Assembly: GCA_947561395.2 (NCBI GenBank)
Contig: OX387193.1
Location: 16,616,001-16,680,000 of the forward strand
DNA length: 64,000 nucleotides
Reading direction: 5' to 3'
DNA from: Buxus sempervirens
Taxonomy: Eukaryota; Streptophyta; Magnoliopsida; Buxales; Buxaceae
Below the pieces are notes generated by a model that did not search any database, was not told the origin of the DNA, and saw nothing but the letters and a program-made list of their open reading frames with translations. Positions within the stretch are counted from its first letter, which is position 1; each line of letters begins with the position of its first letter. The position numbers and the translations under genes were made by a program. Positions 11,505-23,729 of the stretch are shown here, piece by piece.

Positions 11505-13127
11505 AGAGGCCTCCCCCCCCCCCCCCCCCCCCCCCCCCCCCATTTCAAACAAGCCAAGCTTCCAGGCCTCCACCCTCTCTCCCTCCTAGTACACACCACG
11601 GCCAAACCATGCCAAATTGCTGCCACCCTCAACCCCAAAACATCATAATACCCAAAGTACCCTTATAGGCCTAAAACTCCTCATCCTTTGCCTCCATGCA
11701 TGAGCTACCCTCTCCACCTCTTTCCATTTCATTCTCATAAAATTGGGAGGACGCGGAAGCGCTGTCGGAATTACTAGAGAAGCATTACATCACCAAATCC
11801 AAGGAGTACTAGTGGGGTAACCTTTATATTAACTTATGTTTAATATATGGATCATTTCATTTAAGTGTTTTTTTTTATTACTATGCTACTGACCCATTGG
11901 CTCCAATGTTTGTTGAAGAACCATCCCATGCAAATAAGCATTGTCTTACGGAGTGAAAAGGAGATGGAACCATAAAATTAATAAAAGAAGAAAAAACCTT
12001 GGTTAATTGGTTGAGCTTATAAGTGTAAGGGGTATTCGTCCTCTTTAATTTTCCTATGTAATCCCATATCCATTACCCTTTCTTTTACCCCATGATCAGA
12101 AGATGAAATGGTCCAAGAAATGGAATTTACTTCCATTATCAAGCACCAACAAAAGGGAATTTGAAGATGGTGAATGAGGCAAGTATGCTATGAACAGAAA
12201 GCACTGGAATCACTACAGAAGCCATTGGAGGCCCCAAGAAGGCCACGGAATTGATCCCAGGCAGAATCGGCGGCCAAAATACAAAGCTGAAGAAGCCCGT
12301 AAACTCAGAACGGTCCTGTCTGGACCGTGTTTACTTCACGGGTAAAGCTGAACCGGATTTCATCTACGGGCGACAATGGACCGTATAGAAAACACGGTCC
12401 AATATAAATGTAACTTAAAAAATGTAATTTCTTGGTTCGGTTGGGCCTGACCCGGCCTAAGCCGGCTTGAACCATTCTCTTAAACCACTTGGGCTACCTT
12501 AAGCCCATTTTTGGACTTTGGGCCTAAATAGGCCCATCAAGACCCCTTTGGCCCACTGGTGGGGCCCATTTTAGACCGGCCCATACCAGGCCTGTTTTCA
12601 ATAAACAGGTCCGGGCCCCTTGACTCTCGGCTAATGGGCCAAATCCAAGCCCACTAAGCCCATGAAATATGTAAATAAATAGGATAACCAAATGGGTTAC
12701 CCAATAACCCAACTGGGCCCAAGGCCCAACCATGGCAACCCGCGGGTCTTCCAACGGGACCCGGGTCCGACCCACTCCACTTAAATAAATAAAAGATAAA
12801 ATCAAAATAAAAGGGACCCATACCTTCAGAGGGCCCCGCCAGACCCAATAAACAGCATGCTGGTCTAGGAAGGGTGAAACTGACTCAAAAACCAGGGAGA
12901 CCCGAGGGACCCGTCAAACCGACGGGGCGGGCCGGGGTGTCTTAGGGCTTCCCCGGACGTAACCGAGGACTTAGCTAGATCTCTAATAAGCCGCAGACCA
13001 GACTTAGACCCGGATAGGGCAAAACCGTGTCTGCCTGCACTCTCAGGCAGTGGCGACTCCGAATGTCCCGAGGCACGCACCAAAGGTGCGCCCGGTGTGC
13101 GATCTAGGCCAGGTTTAGGTGCGCACA

Positions 13128-15157
13128 CTCACATCCAGCAATAATCACAAAAAATATACAAGACTGACACTTTGTCAGGGAAAATCTGGCTCATTGTACG
13201 GTAAAGGGCATTTTCGGGATTTTTTCAAAAATATGGCAATTCGGCATTTTTAGGGGTATGCGCCAACCTCAGGCACTAGGCGCAAGGTCGGCAAGGTGGG
13301 CGGACCGAAAAACCGAAAAAAATGATCCGTGGGCGAAGTGAGCGCACCCAAAAATCAAGTGGGCGCGAGCTAGGCGCACCCAAAAATCAAGTGAGCGCGA
13401 GCTGAGCGCATCCAAAATTAAGTGAGCGTGAGCTGAGCGCATCCAAAAATGGAAGTGGGCGCGAGCTCGGCGGATGCCCAGAAAAACAATCCGCTCACCC
13501 TTTTTTGGGTGCGCTGAGCTCGCAGAGCTTGGCGCATACCCCTACGAAACCCGATATTCTGATTTTTTTTTTGCCCGAACTCCATTTTTAATGGTTTTTA
13601 AGCTCTGTAATCACCCTCTGGGGATCCTTAGAACCCCAAAAAACCTCTAAACACAATTGGAAATTAATCTAACCTAAGTTGTGAGGATCAAACCTCTTTG
13701 CAAACCTACAAATCCGAACACCAAACACTACAGAACATGAATAAAACTCCGAAAAAAAAAGCACTAACTAACAGAACATGATTAATGAAGAAGGGAATAG
13801 GAGGGGTTTTATCGGGATACAGCAGAGTTGGAGAACTCATGGAGGAACATGCTCCCCCTTCGAATCAACCAAGCACAAACAGCAAATAAATTGGCACACC
13901 CAAGAAACACCCTAGTCATGCTTGAAAGCTTGAAATGAGCTCGTTTATTAAACAGGGAACATTACCTTGTTTTAATCCCTTGTAGGGTATGCCGGAGGGT
14001 TCCTTGGTGTGTACGAGCAGTCGTTGGAGCACCACCTCTCCTCACCAACTGGTCGTCTTCTCGGTTGTGAGGTAATCGGAGAGGAAGAAGGGAGGGTTCT
14101 TTTAACTCAGCCCAAGCGAGGAGGACTAGTTCTCCGTGGGAAGACCCAACCCTGGAGAGAACCAGAGAGTGAGAACTCTCTGCCCCGGAAAGAATTTCGC
14201 CAGAGAAGAAAGCCGGCACCGAAAATCCCCAACCCCAAAAAGTGCCGACCCAAGAAAAACCGAACCCCAAAAGTCCCAAAACCAGAAAATGCCCAACCCT
14301 TTGCACTAAATCCTCGCGCGGCTTTTATAGACGAAGACAGAGGGTATCAGCCGAGTTTGGCGCCCAGCTCAAGCTGAGCGCATACCGCTTGCCATGTTCG
14401 CGCGAGCGGCATAATTATGACAAAAGATTTAATTCGGCCGCTCGTCGGTCGGAAAATCTGAATTTTTCAGATTTAGTCCCTGGCCATTTTCAATTTAATT
14501 CGATATTCTCGGATTTTTACAGATTTAGTCTCTGGGATATTTCGTATATTTGGATATTTACGGATTTGATCCCCAAGATATTTTCCTGCGCAACTCGCCA
14601 CGTGTGCAGCTTTTTGCCAGGTGCGCAGATTGCCGGTTTTGCTGCTCGGGAATTTCGTCAGCTCATATTTTATTCACCCGGGCTCCGATCTGGGCAAACT
14701 CAGTTGCGTTAGAATCGTATCGGAGCCCTCTATCCCATGACCTAGGGGTAGGCCTCTGGATCGGGTTTTAGTAGAAAGTCAATTTTTGGCTCCGCTCAAG
14801 TTTGACCGCCCGCAGAATCTTCATCCGGACCCCGATTCCTGCAAACTCAGTTGCGTTGGAACCGTGTCGAGATTCTCTGTCCAATGACCTAGGGGTAGGC
14901 CTCTGGATCAGATTTTATTAGAAAGTCAACTTTTGGCTCTGCTCAAGTTTGACCGCCCGCAGAACCCTCATCCGGGCTCCGATTCCTGCAAACTCAATTG
15001 CGTTGGAACCGTGTCGGGATTCTCTATCCAATGATATAAAGCAAGATGGCCAAATTTCCCTTGATCAAAAAGTCAACTTTTGGTCCCTTAGGGTTTGACT
15101 TTATGCCAGGGTTTCCATTTTTAGCATTTCCAGGGGTGCAAAAATAAGGTGCTTACA
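13128..15157 (-). mobile_element. LTR B, right part only (interrupted by element A)
   Basis: After the TSD copy CTCAC, the sequence continues as a Tat-type LTR in minus orientation. It matches LTR I from the CAGCAATAATCAC word through one AAAGGGCATTTTCGGG unit and short GTGAGCGCGAGCTGAGCGCA repeats (13320-13490), to the end AAGGTGCTTACA at 15157. A minus-strand TATA box is at 14322-14330. No polypurine tract follows; the next bases (CCAAG, the probable TSD at 15158-15162) are 5'-UTR sequence of element C. B therefore looks like a separate (probably solo) LTR inserted in C rather than C's own LTR. Its left part and TSD are outside the window. Confidence 0.78.
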
Positions 15158-15734
15158 CCAAGTACCAGACCTCTCACGTACCACGGCAAGAAACCAGTGG
15201 CGCTAAGGAATCCAGAAACTTGGGGAGATGGGTTTACCCTGCTTTCCCCAGCAAGCCACAGGAGCGTAGGGCTAATACCATTCCAAAAATAAGTTTATTG
15301 CAATAGAAGGGTGGCTGCAGAGAGGTCTAGGTTTTGGTAGAGGAGAACATTTACAACCATAATCCATTCATCATTCTGGTCGGATCATTCACGCAGTCTC
15401 CCCCGTGCGTGTCACCCCATGCAGTTATAAAGTCATCCATGGTGTGGTGGGGTGCTTGTGTGTGTAGTTGGGCAAAGTGCTGTGTCTAATTGGGTGAGTT
15501 TTGGATATTGAGCTGATAAAGGGTTCCTCAATGTCTCATTTATAGTAAAAGCACAGAATTGGCACGTAATACGATGTCTAGGTGGGTCCCCAGGTAAGTG
15601 GAGGGGTTACAGCGGTCCCACTTAAAATCCACTTACCTTAGGCAATTATTGTGTCCGTTTGACAAGACCCCCCAAAATCACGTAATTACGCATATTCCGT
15701 ACTTTACAAAAGTTGGACATAGAGTACTTTCTAA
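15158..15734 (-). other. Element C 5' untranslated region, left segment
   Basis: Matches the 5' UTR of element F (about 45720-46330), including a block around CACGGCAAGAAACCAGTGG and CAAGCCAC(A/G)GGAGCGTAGG that is well conserved between the two. No ORF. It is interrupted at 15735 by the PIF-like element and resumes at 21965. Confidence 0.82.
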
Positions 15735-17565
15735 GGCCTCGTTTGGCTTTCATTTTGGGAACTCATTCCAAGGCTTGGAATGAGTTCTAAGGCTTAGAAT
15801 GCATTTCATGGGTTAAATGGGTGTTTGGTAAGCTATGCTAGAACTCATTCTAATAGAATGAGAATGAGAAAAACTATAGTAGAGAAAAACGGCCCTCAAC
15901 CCGTTTTCAAAATTGAAGAATGAGTTTTGCATTTTGCGGTGGCAAACTTGTAAATAACAAAAAGTTTGACAATGGCATAAAACATAATATTGCAATAGGT
16001 CCTTTTCTCTTCTAAGATTATTTTCTCTTCAATCGGCCCTCTCTCTTTTCTTCAACGAACATGTTCTTCCCCATTGCTCCATTCAAGCTGTTGAAACCCT
16101 AGTAATGGCGATCGAATCGAACAGAGATGAGGACTTTCCGCTTCTTAGCGAGCCAAGACTTCGGCCATCAGTTTCTAACGGAACTTCTCAGGTTGCGATC
16201 GTTGGTTCCAATGTTTGCCCCATCGAGAGCTTGGATTACTAGTGAGGTTTGAGTAAAGATTGTTTGATTGAGGATTTTGTTGCGTTTGGTGTGGGTGAAA
16301 TTGTTGAAATTTGTATTTGGTTGAGACTTGTGCGCTTGTTTCTCTTCGCTACAGGATAATTGAGAATGATTTGCTTAAGTAGGTGTAAGCACCTCATTTT
16401 TGCGCTCCCAGGAAAAAAAAAAAAAAAAACCAAAAATGCAAACCCTGGACAGAAAGTCTAACCCTAAGGGGTGAAAAGTTGACTTTTTGATCAAGTGAAA
16501 ATTGGCCACCTTGCTTTATCTCAATGAATAGAGAATCCCGACACGAGTCCAACGCAACTGGGTTTGCAGGAATCGGAGTCCGGATGAAGGTTCTGCGGGC
16601 GATCAAACTTAAGGGAAAGCCAAGAGTTGACTTTTTCTCGAATTCCGTGCCAAGTACCTAGCTTTATACCATTGGATAGAGAATCTCGACACGGTTCCAA
16701 CGCAACTGAGTTTGCAGGAATCGGGGTCCGGATGAAGGTTCTGCGGGCGGTCAAACCTAAGCAGAGCCAAAAGTTGACTTTCTGCTAAAATCCGATCCAG
16801 AGGCCCACCCCTAGGTCATTGGATAGAGAATCTCGACACGGTTCCAACGCAACTGAGTTTGCAGGAATCGGGGTCCGGATGAAGGTTCGGCGGGCGGTCA
16901 AACTTAAGGAAAAGCCGAGAGTTGACTTTTTGTCAAATTCCCTGCCAAGTACCTTGCTTTATATCATTGGATAGAGGATCCCGACACGATTCCAGCGCAA
17001 CTGAGTTTGCAGGAATCGGAGTCCGGATGAAGGTTCTGCGGGCAGTCAAACTTGGGCGAAGCCAAAAGTTGACTTTCTGCCAAAATCCGATCCAGAGGCC
17101 TCGCTTTATATCATTGGATAGAGCATCCCGACACGATTCCAGCGCAACTGAGTTTGCAGGAATCGGAGTCCGGATGAAGGTTCTGCGGGCAGTCAAACTT
17201 GGGCGAAGCCAAAAGTTGACTTTCTGGTAAAATCCGATCCAGGTGCTTACCCCCATGCCATTGGATAGAGGGCTCCGATACGATTCTAACGCAACTGAGT
17301 TTGCCCAAATCGGAGCCCGGATGAAGAAGATATGAGCTGACGAAATTCCCGAGCAACAAAACCAGCAAACTGCGCACGTGGCAAAAAGCTGCACACGTGG
17401 CTAGTTGCGCAGGAAAATATCTCGGGGATCAAATCCGTAAATATCTAAACATTCAAAATATCCCAGGGACAAATCTGAAAGTATCTGAAAATATCTGAAT
17501 AAAATAATATTAAACCTAAATATCCCAGGGACCATATCCTAATTTTCAGATTTTTAAGACAAACC

Positions 17566-17675
17566 CGCGGCGGCATTTAATGATTTAATCATTATGTCGC
17601 TCGCGCCGAGCGACAGGAGCTCGGCGCGAGCTGGGCGCCGAAGTGGGCGGATGCCCATTTCTCCTTCTATAAAAG
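17566..17675 (+). promoter_or_regulatory. Promoter region of LTR H: conserved box, inverted repeats, TATA
   Basis: The box CGCGGCGGCATTTAA (17566-17580) is shared with E, F and I. It is followed by GTCGCTCG-CGC-CGAGCGAC (17597-17615), overlapping CGCGCCGAGC-N7-GCTCGGCGCG, then CTATAAAAG (17667-17675). Confidence 0.72.
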
Positions 17676-18423
17676 CCACAACCCCCTTCATTGCAGGGGG
17701 TTCGGATTGTTGGAGGTTCTGCATTTTTTGGGTTCTGCATTTTTTTTGGTTCGACCTTCTTGTGGTTGGAGACTTTTTTTTTGCCGGGCAGTTTTTAAGG
17801 TTGCCTGTTTCTTTTTTCGGGATTCTTTGTTCGGCTTTTGAAGACCCCGTTCCTCTCTTCCTCCTCTTCCTCATCAAATCCGAAGGAGACCTCGCTGTGG
17901 GTGTGGAGAGTAACTGCTCCAGCAACCATTTGTGCTTCAAGGAGATGCTTCCCCCCCCCCCCCCCCCCCCTCTAGGGTCTCGAAGCATTCAAGGTAATGT
18001 TCTCTCTTGTATTTTTTACACAGCATATCTAAGATTAGATTCATTTGGCCATGTTTAGAAAGATAAGTCTCTCCCGGGATCAGATCTGGTCTTTTGCCTG
18101 CTTCGGATTCATTTTGCCTGCTTGCTTTTGTTATTGGTTTCATTTTAAAGGAGTATGTTCCTGTGAAGATCTAATGTATCCCGATAAAGCCCCCCGTTCC
18201 CTTCTTCCTTATTCGGGTTCTGTTGTTAGTGTCTGTTTCCGGATTTTATTATGTTCTGTTAGTGTTTTGTTCGGATTTGTAGGTTTGCAAAGAGGTTTGA
18301 TCCTCACAACTTAAGTTAGATTAATTTCCAGGTATGTTAGAGGTCTGCTGGGGTTCTAAGGATCCCCAGAAACCAGTTACAGAGCTTAAAACCAGTCAGA
18401 AATGGAGTTTGGAGAGAAAAAAC

Positions 18424-18838
18424 AGAGATTCAGGGTCTGCGCTGAGCTCACGCTCACCTCGCGCTCACCTAGCTTGGGTCCGCTCACCTCGCGCTCACCT
18501 CATGCTCACCTAAAATTGGATGCGCTCACCTCGCGCTCACCTCGTGCTCACCTCGCGCTCACCTCGTGCTCACCTCGCGCTCACCTAGCTTGGGTCCGCT
18601 CACCTCGCGCTCACCTCGCGCTCACCTCATGCTCACCTAAAATTGGATGCGCTCACCTCGCGCTCACCTCGTGCTCACCTCGCGCTCACCTCGTGCTCAC
18701 CTCGCGCTCACCTCGTGCTCACCTCGTGCTCACCTAGCTTGGGTCCGCTCACCTCGCACTCACCTCATGCTCACCTAAAATTGGATGCGCCCACCTCGCG
18801 CTCACCTCGCGCTCACCTCGATTTTTGGGTGCGCCCAC
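18424..18838. repeat. 11-bp tandem array (GCTCACCTCGC) in LTR H
   Basis: Reverse complement of the array at 4745-5105. Units GCTCACCTCGC/GCTCACCTCGT are punctuated by CTAAAATTGGATGC and CTAGCTTGGGTCC. Super-repeats of about 130 bp are visible, which indicates secondary amplification. Confidence 0.93.
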
Positions 18839-18845
18839 TTCACCT

Positions 18846-19612
18846 TTACCTTAAAAATCCCGAAAATGCCCTTTACCTTAAATAAAATCCCGAAAATGCC
18901 CTTTACCCTGAAAAATCCCGAAAATACCCTTTGTCTTGAAAAATCCCGAAAATGCCCTTTACCTTAAATAAAATACCGAAAATGCCCTTTACCCTGAAAA
19001 ATCCCGAAAATGCCCTTTACCTTAAATAAAATCCCGAAAATGCCCTTTACCCTGAAAAATCCCGAAAATGCCCTTTACATTAAATAAGATCCCGAAAATG
19101 CCCTTTACCCTGAAAAATCCCGAAAATGCCCTTTACCTTGAAAAATCCCGAAAATGCCCTTTACCTTAAATAAAATCCCGAAAATGCCCTTTACCCTGAA
19201 AAATCCCGAAAATGCCCTTTACCTTAAAAGATCCCGAAAATGCCCTTTACCTTAAATGAAATCCCGAAAATGCCCTTTACCTTAAAAAATCCCGAAAATG
19301 CCCTTTACCTTAAATGAAATCCCGAAAATGCCCTCTACCTTAAAAAATCCCGAAAATGCCCTTTACCTTAAATAAAATCCCGAAAATGCCCTTTACCCTG
19401 AAAAATCCCGAAAATGCCCTTTATCTTAAATAAAATCCCTAAAATGCCCTTTACCTTAAATAAAATCCCGAAAATGCCCTTTACCCTGAAAAATCCCGAA
19501 AATGCCCTTTACCTTAAATAAAATCCCTAAAATGCCCTTTACCTTAAAAGATCCCGAAAATGCCCTTTGCCTTGAAAAATCCCGAAAATGCCCTTTGCCT
19601 TGATAAATCCCT
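18846..19612. repeat. 28/30-bp tandem array (CCCGAAAATGCCCTTTACC core) in LTR H
   Basis: About 27 units of CCCGAAAATGCCCTTTACC, joined alternately by CTGAAAAAT, TTAAATAAAAT and TTAAAAGAT. It is the reverse complement of the array in LTR I. Confidence 0.94.
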
Positions 19613-21964
19613 CCCCTTGGACCTAGTACAATGAGCCAGTTTTTTTCTCTGACAGAGTGTTTATCTTGTGTTTTTTCGTGTGATTATTGCTAGATGTGAA
19701 TGATATTTCCGAACTGGATAAACCAATAGGGTTTCTGGGTCACCCGGAAACCCGACATGGGACTTGGACTCCCGGTCCAACTTGACTTCCAGTGGGCCTT
19801 CCAACGGGGCCCACCAAGCCCAATAAACACCAAAGCATGCCATTAAAATAACTTAAGTAAAATGAGCAATTTGAACCGGGCGGGCCAAACCCAATGCGGC
19901 CCACCCGAGCCTTGTTATGCGAAATTGATGCATGAATTGCGTGGTTTGGCCGAGACCAAGGGCAAGGGCCTACCGGGTCCGCCAAAGCCCACCAACCGAA
20001 CCAAGGAAGGGTACAAACCCTAACTTCCGGTAACTTGGGCTTACAAGCCCAGATTTGGACTGCGGGCCCCAAGCCCAGTGTCCAAATCACTTTGGCAAAA
20101 TTAAAAAGATAAATCCAATAAAAAATACTTGGATACCATGTGGGCCCACCTTAGGGGCCCACAAACCGGTCCGGCCCACTTGTGCATGAAAAACACTTAA
20201 TCTTCAAATCTGAACTTAAAGTAAAATCAATTGAACTAACCAAAGCCCAAAGGACCTCTCAGGCTAGACTGAGGTCCACAAGGGTACACGGGCTTGACTA
20301 AGCCCACCAAGGATACCGTGGGCCTTCCAACGGGGCCCACCCAACCAGACTCAGATCACCTAAGTAATCAAGATAAAATCAACTAAAGGGACCGACACCA
20401 CTCAGGTGGTCCCGTCAAACTTAACCAAATTGCATATCGAATTAGGAATCAGGTGAGACCAATGTAAGCTGACTCAAACCAGGGAACCCACGGGACCCGT
20501 CATCCGACGGGGTGGACCGGGGTGTCTACGGACTTCCCCGAACCACAACCGAGAACAGACTTAGAATCTCAAGCCGCAGACCAAAAAGCCCTAATGGGCA
20601 AAATTAGGCACCCAGGTGTCCGCCTGCACCCCATCAGGCGGTGGAGACTCCGAATTCCCACGTGGCGCGTTTCCGACGCACGCACAGTAAGACTGGAGAA
20701 GTCAAGGTAAGTTCCTTATTGTGCAGTACGTATTTATGAAATGGGCATTGTGTTTCCTTCTCGGTGTTATCACCAGTTTGGTTGGATTCTTCAACAACCT
20801 CGCCGTCGAGAACATTGCCGGATTGAAGTTTGTGGTCACTTCCAATATGATGTTGGAGAGCAAGTAATAAGCATTGTCTTTCTAAGTTCTGGAAATTATG
20901 TATTTTCTTTGCTTTTATGATAATTTATCTTTTCCTTTTTTCGAATCAAGGGAAAAATTGGTGAATCTTTGCTAATATTTTCCTCTCTTTTTTTGGTCCT
21001 TTTACTGTAGGTTCCTTATGGCTTTTGGGGTTTTCGCTGCTTCTAATTTAGTTCTGATTCTGTTCTCATCAATCATCACGGAGTTCATAGCTCCTGAAGC
21101 TGCTGGCTCCGGTATACCAGAAGTCAAGGCTTATCTGAATGGTGTAGACGGCCCGGGAACTAAATACTTTAGGGTGTAGAGTCCTTATTCTTTTGGTTTC
21201 ATTGCATCTGAAAGAAATAAATACTTGATCACTTGTTAACCAAATCAGCAATCTCAAGTCTGGTCAAGTGATCTTCAGGCATCAGAAAACTAGTTAACAA
21301 CTCAGAATCGTCAAGATTTATAGTAACCTTATTCATTTATTTTAAAAATGATCAATCTCAAGTCTTGTCAAGCGAATATATAGATAGTTAATTTGGAAAT
21401 GGTTACAAATCAGCAAGCAAGTGTTGAGAAATTTCAATCAAGTGCCCAGATTAGCCAAGAATTTGGGCTATAGACTAGCAAATTTGGGTATCTCAAGGGA
21501 GGATTTTCATGTGGGGCTTCTCTTACAGGAAGTTCATGGGACTGAGTGGTTGTCTTTGGATGCTTTATGTTGTTTTCTTCTTGTTGTTAGTGTAAGGATA
21601 TGTCCCGGTGTAGATCAGATTCTCTTATGTTCTACACACCTTTAACCTTTCTATTCTGTTTTTAATAATACTGTCTCATTAATTATAAAAAAAATGGTTA
21701 TAAGGTAAAATAAACTGAGCTAGAATAGGGAGAATTAGATGGCTGACCAGCCATGTAAGATCCTCTCTTTCTCTCTATGGAACTAATTTCATGGAACTCA
21801 TTTTATTACTTGTTAACCAAACAGTTTTCTAGGTGAAAATTCATTCTGCTACGTGCTAACCAAACGCAATTAGAAAGACTTTAAAATTGATTCGCAAAAT
21901 GAGTTTTAAGAACTCATTCTCGGAATGAGTTCTTAATCCGGAATGAAAGCCAAACGAGGCCTAA

Positions 21965-22046
21965 ATCTGCCTATATCCACCTAAGTTGACTCTTTTTCTA
22001 ACCAGGGTTCAACTAGGTCGAGAAGTCCCCAGCGGAGTTGCCAGGC
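21965..22046 (-). other. Element C 5' UTR, right segment, with primer-binding site (22025-22043)
   Basis: Read on the minus strand, the LTR of C ends CGCGCACA and after three bases comes TGGCAACTCCGCTGGGGAC (22043 down to 22025). Element F has TGGCGACTCCACTGGGGAC at the same distance. A TGG start matches a tRNA CCA end; Ogre-type elements are reported to use tRNA-Arg, but I could not verify the tRNA here. Confidence 0.8.
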
Positions 22047-23729
22047 TGTGCGCGATGAAATCGCACGACGGGGCACACGTGTTGTGTGTGTGCCTCCTAA
22101 AAATTGAATACCGGAGTTGCCACCGCTTGACGGGATGCAATCAGACACCTGGGTGCCTAAGTTTATCTATCTTGGTCTGCGGCTTGAGATTCTAGCTAAG
22201 TGCTCGGTTACGGTTCAGGGAAGTCCGAAGACACCCCGGTCCGCCCCGCTGGTTTAGCAGGTCCCTTAGGTCACCCCCGTTTGAGTCAACTATACTCACC
22301 ATGTCCTAATCCAGCATGTATCAGATTAAGTCTGGTAGGGACTTTTGCAAGTGTAAGTCCCTTTTATTTATTTTTATCTTTTTAGTAATTTAAGTGAAAT
22401 GGGTCGGATATGGGCCCCATTGAAAGCCCCATGGGTAGCCAAGTTGGGCTTTTAATCAAGCCCAAGGCCCATTAGGGTTATTGGGTAACCCTTATTGGAT
22501 TTGGTTATTTTGATTTTGGGGTCAATTAAAAATACAAATTAATTAAGTGGGTTTAAGTTTTTTACAGCCCATTGGGCTTGGGGTAACCCATGGGTAATTA
22601 ACCGGGTGGCCTTGGACCCATTTATTGAAACAGATCCTAGTGTGGGTCAGCCTAGATGTGGGCCCACAAAGCCTTGATGGGCCCAAGTCTCAAAATGGGC
22701 TGGGTTTGGCCCAAAAGCCCACCTGGTTCATTTTAAAGTCATTCAGTTCTAATCGGGTGGACCCAGGTCTAGAAAATCGGGTTTTTTAGAATTTAAAGAG
22801 CTCGATCGCACTTCCCTTGCAGTTTGGGTTTGACCGCAGACCCGATTCGGTTTAGGCCTAGCTGCATGTATTATGTGGTCGGCTTTGAACCATTCTGTTT
22901 GTGGTTTGACCCAGAAATCGAAAAACGCCACAAATTCCGGACAAGATAGGTTCACCGGTTTCCCAAGGGCGTCTGCCGGCTGTTGCTGAGTTTCCAAAGT
23001 GCACACAGTAGCTTATGGATTCATTTTAACTTAAAATTCCTACTTTCATCAAACCATTAACATGCTCTTTCAAACCATCCTTAAGTAAACACAAGCATCA
23101 AACCAATATATGAAATCATGCATGCAGAAGTTGACAATCGTTAAAAATGAAAGAAAAACATCTAAAGAATCAAAGGTGTTTTGAAAAGTTGATTTAAAAA
23201 TGCCAAGAGTGATCTAGAGATATAGAATATTTAACCAAAAGTATATGTTTATAATAAAGATTAATCAACACAAACCTGAAATATTGTAAATGAGCGTATG
23301 GGTGTGTGCAATGCTTTCTTCTTCTTCTTTTCTTTTCTTTCCTTTTTTCTAGAGAAAATACTTAGGATATCGAAATCATTGATGAAAACATACTAAATAA
23401 GGATGAACTCTAAAGAAAATAATATGTTTAAAAGAAGAAATGGAGAACAACCACATCCTTTAAAATTAATTTTTGGGGTCTGTAGTAGGGACTGTTGAAG
23501 TCCCTACTTCTTGGTGCTTGGAGATTCACACTTTCTCTATACAATGAACCAAACATGCATGGCATGAAAACTATAACTATTCACCATTCAATCAAATTCA
23601 TTATCATTCATTCGATCAGTGTAATGAGATGTAATATCACCTTTATTCACAAAGATGAAGCATTAGTAACAATAAATAAGCAAAAAACCTTCTTAAGAAA
23701 CCGAATATACTGTTGAAAATATACCAAAA

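Larger units (their letters stand above)
1..13127 (+). mobile_element. Element A: decayed Tat/Ogre-type Ty3/gypsy element, 5' part outside the window
   Basis: The window opens inside the polyprotein of a plus-strand Ty3/gypsy element. The parts present are polyprotein (1-3066 and 7177-8928), 3' UTR, polypurine tract (10696-10708) and 3' LTR (10709-13127). The 5' LTR, ORF1, gag and protease must lie left of the window. The right TSD is probably CTCAC (13128-13132), after which LTR B resumes. The coding part is closely related to element F but carries four in-frame stops and a solo LTR (I), so it is dead as an autonomous unit. The lineage call rests on the RT, RNase H, second RNase H, integrase order and the match to F. 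Confidence 0.9.
10709..13127 (+). mobile_element. 3' LTR of element A (2419 bp)
   Basis: Starts TGTTAGCACCTGATTTTTGC directly after the polypurine tract and ends AGGTGCGCACA. A TATA box (CTATAAATAG) is at 11495-11504, with five short inverted repeats just upstream (11267-11481) and a run of 29 C downstream (11513-11541). A second group of inverted repeats is at 12297-12400. The 3' end (12890-13127) is the conserved Tat-family end seen in the other LTRs here. Confidence 0.88.
16384..20686 (+). mobile_element. Solo LTR H (4303 bp) inside CLC exon 2
   Basis: Starts TGTAAGCACCTCATTTTTGC and ends CGACGCACGCACA. The TSD is GTAGG on the left (16379-16383) and GTAAG on the right (20687-20691); one mismatch suggests an older insertion. 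It is the same subfamily as LTR I, in the opposite orientation, with the same tandem arrays (18424-18838 and 18846-19612). The TATA box is at 17667-17675, with CpG-rich inverted repeats (17597-17630) just upstream and a run of at least 20 C at 17951-17970. The first 900 bp hold degenerate repeats of about 160 bp around GTCCGGATGAAGGTTCTGCG. Confidence 0.92.
16105..21165 (+). pseudogene. Captured CLC chloride-channel gene fragment (CLC-c/g type), broken
   Basis: Exon 1 (16105-16241) gives a 45-residue N-terminus ending VAIVGSNVCPIESLDY. Intron 1 (16242-16354) keeps GTGAGG and CTACAG borders. Exon 2 is split by LTR H: 16355-16383, then 20692-20863. It encodes the cytoplasmic entry and first membrane helices, with ITSLVGFFNNLAVENIAG. 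Exon 3 (from 21011) contains the selectivity motif GSGIPEVKAYLNGVD. Plant CLCs are vacuolar/endomembrane anion transporters with about 10-18 helices; only the N-terminal quarter is here. Defects: the codon split across intron 1 reads TA|G where the family has Glu, and a TAG stands at 16380-16382 where Gln is expected. Retained introns mean DNA-level capture, not retroposition. The CLC-c/g subgroup is judged by motif recognition only. Confidence 0.88.
15735..21961. mobile_element. PIF/Harbinger-like non-autonomous element carrying a CLC gene fragment
   Basis: A perfect 20-bp terminal inverted repeat (GGCCTCGTTTGGCTTTCATT) lies at 15735-15754 and 21942-21961, flanked by the 3-bp direct repeat TAA (15732-15734 and 21962-21964). 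The GGCC..GTTTGG ends and TWA target site are typical of PIF/Harbinger. Subterminal regions on both sides repeat GGAATGAGTTCTAA-like words in both orientations. There is no transposase. The interior holds two to three exons of a CLC gene with introns, and a 4.3-kb solo LTR (H). Without H the element is about 1.9 kb, so it is a gene-capturing (Pack-type) element. The superfamily assignment is an inference from ends and TSD. Confidence 0.72.

Noticed and set aside
13128..15157. LTR B as the 3' LTR of element C
   Set aside because: B starts TGTAAGCACC on its sense strand while C has TGTCAGCACC; B contains array units absent from C; and no polypurine tract follows B. A separate insertion fits better, though the left TSD cannot be seen.
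20707..20726. A 20-bp intron in CLC exon 2 (GTAAG..GTGCAG)
   Set aside because: Too short for a plant intron, and translation straight through gives the expected family sequence (FLIVQYVFMKW).
15735..21961. hAT element
   Set aside because: No 8-bp TSD at the ends; the 3-bp TAA repeat and GGCC..GTTTGG ends suit PIF/Harbinger better.
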